Below the pieces are notes generated by a model. The model saw only the letters and a program-made list of their open reading frames with translations, was not told the origin of the DNA and did no database searches. Both the position numbers and the translations under genes were made by a program. Shown one piece after another: positions 22,751 through 25,728 of a DNA stretch of 25,728 nucleotides; positions within the stretch are counted from its first letter, which is position 1, and each line of letters opens with the position of its first letter. Source of the stretch: an uncultured Oscillospiraceae bacterium (GTDB lineage Bacteria > Bacillota > Clostridia > Oscillospirales > Oscillospiraceae); NCBI GenBank assembly GCA_910579485.1, contig CAJTVO010000038.1, positions 1 through 25,728 on the forward strand, given 5' to 3'.

Positions 22751-22761
22751 AAATTACCTCC

Positions 22762-22790
22762 TTGACATGACACGTCCGTCATGTTAGAAT
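22762..22790 (+). promoter_or_regulatory. Promoter of the 73-residue gene
   Basis: TTGACA (22762-22767), a 17-bp spacer and TAGAAT (22785-22790), with one operator in the spacer and one at the start of transcription. Confidence 0.8.
22767..22782. promoter_or_regulatory. XRE operator 1
   Basis: ATGAC-ACGTCC-GTCAT, an inverted repeat that fills most of the spacer between the -35 and -10 boxes. Confidence 0.7.
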
Positions 22791-22795
22791 GATAT

Positions 22796-22811
22796 ATGAC
22801 GTTCACGTCAT
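22796..22811. promoter_or_regulatory. XRE operator 2
   Basis: ATGAC-GTTCAC-GTCAT, with the same arms and 6-bp centre as operator 1 and a centre 29 bp away. It lies at the expected transcription start of the rightward gene. Confidence 0.7.
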
Positions 22812-22832
22812 ACGCAGAAGGGAGATGAAAAA

Positions 22833-23054
22833 ATGACTGATTTCATGGACTGGCTGTACTTCCACTACATCCTGCCAGTATTACAGGAAGAACCTAAAGG
22901 CGAATACGAAGAACATATCCGCAAGCTGGAAAGCCTGCTGGATATCCCTCAGTCAACAAATCTAGAAATGGCTGTGGAGTTCTACGCCAGCACAGCCTTC
23001 CGTCTGGGGCTACGCACAGGCCTGTCCCTGCGGCAGCTGCTGGCGGAAGAATAG
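22833..23054 (+). CDS. Small hypothetical protein controlled by the divergent XRE repressor
   Basis: A 73-residue acidic protein of unknown function. It opens with an aromatic stretch (MTDFMDWLYFHYILPVL), has a charged helix (EYEEHIRKLESLLD) and ends with FYASTAFRLGLRTGLSLRQLL, a pattern I associate loosely with small clostridial proteins of the DUF6809 kind; that resemblance is weak and from memory. GGGAG stands eight bases upstream of the ATG. It has a strong promoter that two operators would shut off. The gene ends three bases before the hflX stop on the opposite strand with no terminator between them. Confidence 0.75.
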   Translation: MTDFMDWLYFHYILPVLQEEPKGEYEEHIRKLESLLDIPQSTNLEMAVEFYASTAFRLGLRTGLSLRQLLAEE

Positions 23055-23057
23055 CCC

Positions 23058-24365
23058 CTACTCCTCCCAAGGCTCCTTCGGCTCTGCCCAGCCCTCGATA
23101 TAGGGCTTCACTGTGCCGATGGCCTTGGGGTTGCACACGGCTACCACGTCGATGGTCTCAGCGTACTCCACGCTCTCCACCTTCGCCTCCCGGTACAGCA
23201 GGTCCAGCAGGCCGCCCTTGTCGTAGGGCAGATGCAGCGTCACCCGGCGGGTGCCCTTGTCCAGGAGCTTGTCGATGGCCTGGAGGAGGCTGTCCACCCC
23301 CTCCCCCGTCTTCGCGGAGATATTGACGGAATCTTCCCCATGGGGCCGAATATCCCCCCAGAAGAGGTCCGATTTGTTATAGACCCGCAGGCAGGGTGTT
23401 TGCTCCGCCCCCAGCTCGGCGATCAGGCTGTCCACGATCTGGGCCTGCTCCTGCCAATGGGGGTTGGAGATGTCGATCACATGGAGCAGCAGGTCGGCGT
23501 ACTCCAACTCCTCCAGCGTGGCCTTGAAAGCATCCACCAGCTGATGCGGCAGCTTGCGGATAAATCCCACCGTGTCGCTGATCACCACGTCCAGGGTATC
23601 GCTGACCGTCAGCAGGCGGCTGGTGGTGTCCAGCGTATCGAAGAGCCGGTCGTTGGCGGGGATGCCCGCGCCGGTGAGGGCGTTGAGGAGGGTGGACTTC
23701 CCCGCGTTGGTATAGCCCACGATGGCCACTACGGGGATCTCGTTCTTCATCCGCCGCTGGCGCTGGGTGCCCCGAACGCGGCGGACCTCCTCCAGCTCCT
23801 CCTTCAGCTTGTCGATCTTCCGGTGGATGTGGCGGCGGTCGGTCTCCAGCTGGGTCTCGCCGGGGCCCTTGGAGCCGATGGGGCCCTTGCCGCTGGTGCC
23901 CGCCTGACGCTCCAGGTGGGTCCACATGCCCGTCAAACGGGGCAGCAGGTATTGATACTGGGCCAGCTCCACCTGGAGGCGGCCCTCCCTGGTCCGGGCC
24001 CGCTGGGCAAAGATGTCCAGGATCAGGGCGCTGCGGTCCAGGACCTGGACGCCCAGCTCCTCCGTCAGTACGCGCATCTGGGAAGGGCTGAGGTCGTTGT
24101 CAAAGATGACGGTGGTGGCCTCCGTTACCTTCACCAGCTCCTTGATCTCCGTTACCTTGCCCTCGCCGATGAAGGTCCGGGGATCCGGAGCGGCCCGGTT
24201 TTGCAGCACCGAGACGGCGGCTTCGCCGCCGGCGGTCTCCACCAGGGCCTCCAGCTCCTCCATGGACTCCTCGTCGGCGTTGTCTTTTGCATCCAGCCGG
24301 GGGCTGGAGAGCCCCGCCAGAATGGCAATGTCTCTGGGCTTCGTCAGTTCTGTTTGTTCTCTCAT
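23058..24365 (-). CDS. hflX: GTPase HflX
   Basis: Ribosome-associated GTPase of 435 residues; HflX splits stalled 70S ribosomes into subunits under stress. Residues 1-200 form the HflX-specific domain (NRAAPDPRTFIGEGK, FDNDLSPSQ, DRSALILDIFAQRARTREGRLQVELAQ, GSKGPGETQLETDRR) with a coiled segment at ~183-205. The G domain has G1 GYTNAGKST (217-225), G2 threonines at 247-249, G3 DTVGF (264-268), G4 NKSD and G5 SAKTGEG. A short C-terminal domain follows. AAAAAGGAA precedes the ATG. It starts 20 bp after dcd and is probably transcribed with it from the dcd promoter. Confidence 0.96.
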   Translation of the reverse strand: MREQTELTKPRDIAILAGLSSPRLDAKDNADEESMEELEALVETAGGEAAVSVLQNRAAPDPRTFIGEGKVTEIKELVKVTEATTVIFDNDLSPSQMRVLTEELGVQVLDRSALILDIFAQRARTREGRLQVELAQYQYLLPRLTGMWTHLERQAGTSGKGPIGSKGPGETQLETDRRHIHRKIDKLKEELEEVRRVRGTQRQRRMKNEIPVVAIVGYTNAGKSTLLNALTGAGIPANDRLFDTLDTTSRLLTVSDTLDVVISDTVGFIRKLPHQLVDAFKATLEELEYADLLLHVIDISNPHWQEQAQIVDSLIAELGAEQTPCLRVYNKSDLFWGDIRPHGEDSVNISAKTGEGVDSLLQAIDKLLDKGTRRVTLHLPYDKGGLLDLLYREAKVESVEYAETIDVVAVCNPKAIGTVKPYIEGWAEPKEPWEE

Positions 24366-24385
24366 AGATTTCCTTTTTTATTCGT

Positions 24386-24919
24386 TTATTTTTCGTGGTC
24401 CAGGTAGACCCTGGAACCGGTAGCCCCCTTTTGGCCCTGGTACTTCCCGCGGTAGGGGTGCAGGGCCGGGGTGTCCATCCGGGCGAAGACCAGCTGGCCT
24501 ACCCGGCGTCCGGACTGAAGCTTGATGGCGCAGCGGTTGGCGTTGAAGAGCTCCAGCGTGATCTCCCCCTCGAAGCCGGGGTCTACCCAGCCCGCGTTCT
24601 GGATGAACAGGCCCATCCGCCCCAGGGAGCTGCGGCCTTCCACGAAGGCGGTCAGATCGTCCGGGAGGACGAAGTACTCCATGGTGGTAGCCAGGATGAA
24701 CTGCCCGGGCAGGAGGACGTAGGTATCGCTCTGGATGGTCTTGTAGGTGATCTCCTGATCCATGGTGATGACCCCGGAGGGGGAGTCTTCGATCACGGAA
24801 AAGGTGTTGCCCAGGCGGATGTCTACGCTGGCGGGCTGGATCTGTCCTTTTTCCAGAGGGGAGATCGATAGGGATCGGTTTTCCAGCTGGGTGAGGATCG
24901 CTTGGTCGGAGAGGATCAT
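24386..24919 (-). CDS. dcd: dCTP deaminase
   Basis: A 177-residue deoxycytidine triphosphate deaminase, which makes dUTP for dTTP synthesis; some relatives also hydrolyse dUTP to dUMP, and sequence reading alone does not decide between them. The conserved core EGRSSLGRMGLFIQNAGWVDPGFEG (residues 94-118) carries the catalytic serine-arginine region, TLELFN (E123) holds the catalytic glutamate, and the C-terminal YQGQKGATGSRVY closes the nucleotide pocket. QPASVDIRLGN is the N-terminal family motif. The start at 24919 has GGAG eight bases upstream; an in-frame ATG at 24952 falls in the promoter. It is first in the dcd-hflX operon. Confidence 0.95.
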   Translation of the reverse strand: MILSDQAILTQLENRSLSISPLEKGQIQPASVDIRLGNTFSVIEDSPSGVITMDQEITYKTIQSDTYVLLPGQFILATTMEYFVLPDDLTAFVEGRSSLGRMGLFIQNAGWVDPGFEGEITLELFNANRCAIKLQSGRRVGQLVFARMDTPALHPYRGKYQGQKGATGSRVYLDHEK

Positions 24920-24940
24920 GGCTTTCTCCTTCTTTCTTAT

Positions 24941-24969
24941 AGTATAACCCAAACGGGGGCGATTTGCAA
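24941..24969 (-). promoter_or_regulatory. Promoter of the dcd-hflX operon
   Basis: On the minus strand TTGCAA (24964-24969), a 17-bp spacer and TATACT (24941-24946), 21 bp before the dcd start. Confidence 0.75.
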
Positions 24970-24975
24970 TATATT

Positions 24976-24994
24976 GGCGGCCCTGCGGGCCGCC
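24976..24994 (+). terminator. GC-rich hairpin followed by T-rich tract
   Basis: GGCGGCCC-TGC-GGGCCGCC followed by TCCGCTTTTTTCTTTTCG on the plus strand. It has the form of an intrinsic terminator but no rightward gene lies before it, so it may be part of the palindrome-rich intergenic element or stop antisense transcription. Confidence 0.45.
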
Positions 24995-25045
24995 TCCGCT
25001 TTTTTCTTTTCGATAGCTCGGGACCTGCGCGGCCCCGGACTCCGC

Positions 25046-25523
25046 GCCTACTTTTGCCCCGCGGCAAAAGTAGGCAAAAACGCGCCAGAACCAATGGTTC
25101 TGGACTCGTTGAAATTACGGGGGTAATTATTTTCGCTACGACCTTTAGATCGTTGTTCTATCTCCAGTACATTTTGCCGATGCCGGTGCTTACTTCTGCG
25201 CACAGTTCTGCCGATGGTGCCGGTTGCCGCGCGACACGCGGCACGGGGATCTGGCGTGGGGGTGCCATTTCGAGGGCCTGCCCCGTTTTGCCAGAGGCAA
25301 TGGCGATGGCCGGACACTGGTTAAAGAAGCGGCGCAGCAGTAAGCACTCCCGATAGGACTCGTGGGTAGCCACAGAAGACCGGCACATCTGGGGTACACT
25401 AACGACAGAATAGGCAAGCCAGGTCACAGCGTCAATAAACTCCCCCGCAATAAAGGTGGATCCTTAAGGAACGTAGTTCCTTAAGCCCGCTTTTGCCTAC
25501 TTTTCGCGGGCACGAAAAGTAGG
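25046..25523. repeat. Composite palindromic element with inverted ends
   Basis: The left end is hairpin GCCTACTTTTGCC-CCGC-GGCAAAAGTAGGC (25046-25075). The right end is the related hairpin CCTACTTTTCG-CGGGCA-CGAAAAGTAGG (25496-25523). Beyond the stems, AAAAGTAGGCAAAAA at the left matches AAAAGTAGGCAAAAG on the opposite strand at the right, so the two ends are inverted copies. Inside each lies another hairpin: CCAGAACC-AAT-GGTTCTGG (25085-25103) and CTTAAGGAAC-GTA-GTTCCTTAAG (25463-25485). No transposase is seen. It could be a non-autonomous mobile or REP-like element; this is inference. Confidence 0.5.
25158..25427 (-). other. Uncertain 89-codon open frame inside the palindromic element
   Basis: The frame begins at a GTG (25425-25427) and stays open further upstream to near 25460, reading GSTFIAGEFIDA before the GTG. 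The product has a protein-like composition (VTWLAYSVVSVPQMCRSSVA, then RECLLLRRFFNQ) but no family I recognise and no clear ribosome binding site. It may be a relic of a gene, a passenger of the repeat, or chance. Confidence 0.25.
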
Positions 25524-25596
25524 TCCAGGGTCCGGGGGCGGATAGCCCCCGGGGCAGCGAATAGAAACAAGCGGACGCGGCGCACAGCGCCGCAGA

Positions 25597-25630
25597 TAAA
25601 AAGAGCCGTCCCGCAGACGCGGAACGGCTC
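25597..25630 (-). terminator. Intrinsic terminator of rpmE
   Basis: GAGCCGTCCCGC (25603-25614) and GCGGAACGGCTC (25619-25630) pair with one mismatch that becomes a G-U pair in the minus-strand RNA; TTTTTA follows in that transcript. Confidence 0.9.
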
Positions 25631-25643
25631 TCCCGTAATGCAA

Positions 25644-25728
25644 TTACTTAAGGCCAAACTTCTTGTTGAACTTGGCAACACGTCCGCCGGTATCGACCAG
25701 CTTCTGCTTGCCCGTGAAGAAGGGGTGA
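25644..25728 (-). CDS. rpmE: 50S ribosomal protein L31, 3' end only
   Basis: The last 27 residues read HPFFTGKQKLVDTGGRVAKF and then NKKFGLK before a TAA stop. This is the highly conserved C-terminus of ribosomal protein L31 (HPF(Y/F)TGKQ...DT.GRV.KF.KK), a component of the large subunit at the intersubunit bridge. The N-terminal part, which would show whether this is the zinc-binding CxxC form, lies outside the window. A strong terminator follows directly. Confidence 0.93.
   Translation of the reverse strand, partial: HPFFTGKQKLVDTGGRVAKFNKKFGLK

Larger units (their letters stand above)
24995..25643. other. Long intergenic stretch without a standard gene
   Basis: About 650 bp between the dcd promoter and rpmE. 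Besides the composite element it holds two GC-rich hairpins, CCGGGGGC-GGATA-GCCCCCGG (25532-25552) and GCGGCGC-ACA-GCGCCGC (25577-25593), and the rpmE terminator. I see no tRNA or recognisable structured RNA. Confidence 0.6.

Noticed and set aside
24976..25643. CRISPR array or tRNA/small structured RNA gene
   Set aside because: The repeats are inverted and few, not regular direct repeats with spacers, and no tRNA cloverleaf or known RNA motif could be read.

Overview
The window looks like chromosomal DNA of a GC-rich, low-oxygen gut Firmicute, most likely an Oscillospiraceae member of the Flavonifractor / Pseudoflavonifractor / Lawsonibacter kind. The evidence is GGAGG ribosome binding sites before nearly every gene, sigma-A type promoters, a PPi-type phosphofructokinase, a DUF4317 protein, BlaI/M56 regulators and abundant small palindromes between genes. 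This placement is inference from gene content; no 16S rRNA or other taxonomic marker is present.

Layout. 1-1477: a small coiled-coil protein of the kind carried by conjugative elements (cut by the window edge), then a leader rich in palindromes and a complete tyrosine recombinase. 1524-4740: a cysteine amidase (Amidase_6-like) and a divergently facing metal-resistance operon, cadC-cadA, with a consensus promoter, an operator and a P1B ATPase whose N-terminus carries 45 histidines in its first 100 residues. 4771-8480: central metabolism and housekeeping (YciI protein, class II fructose-bisphosphate aldolase, a GNAT acetyltransferase, and PPi-dependent phosphofructokinase facing the other way). 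8490-14258: a BlaI-type repressor followed by two tandem M56 (BlaR1/MecR1-like) membrane metalloproteases. Their first ~330 residues are nearly identical, but their extracellular parts differ, and one carries Asp-box repeats. Paired 17-bp operators sit on the promoter. 14273-16547: a CaCA-type Na+/Ca2+ exchanger and a DUF4317 protein. 16820-20639: an XRE/TPR-like regulator, an MFS exporter, a YigZ/IMPACT protein and a RimJ/RimL-like acetyltransferase. 20663-23054: a membrane GDPD phosphodiesterase, a small XRE repressor and a divergent 73-residue protein, with two ATGAC-N6-GTCAT operators between the last two. 23058-24919: dcd-hflX operon. 24920-25643: about 700 bp packed with palindromes and probably without a standard gene. 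25644 to the end: the 3' end of rpmE (ribosomal protein L31).

Three signals stand out beyond ordinary gene content. (1) Two 28-bp sites with 11+6+11 symmetry, like a tyrosine recombinase core site, lie at 404-431 (just upstream of the recombinase gene) and 8490-8517. (2) The BlaI-M56-M56 locus looks like one signalling module duplicated and fitted with different sensors. (3) Nested and inverted palindromic elements lie at 25046-25523, and a two-hairpin element recurs at 7093-7147 and 19397-19466.
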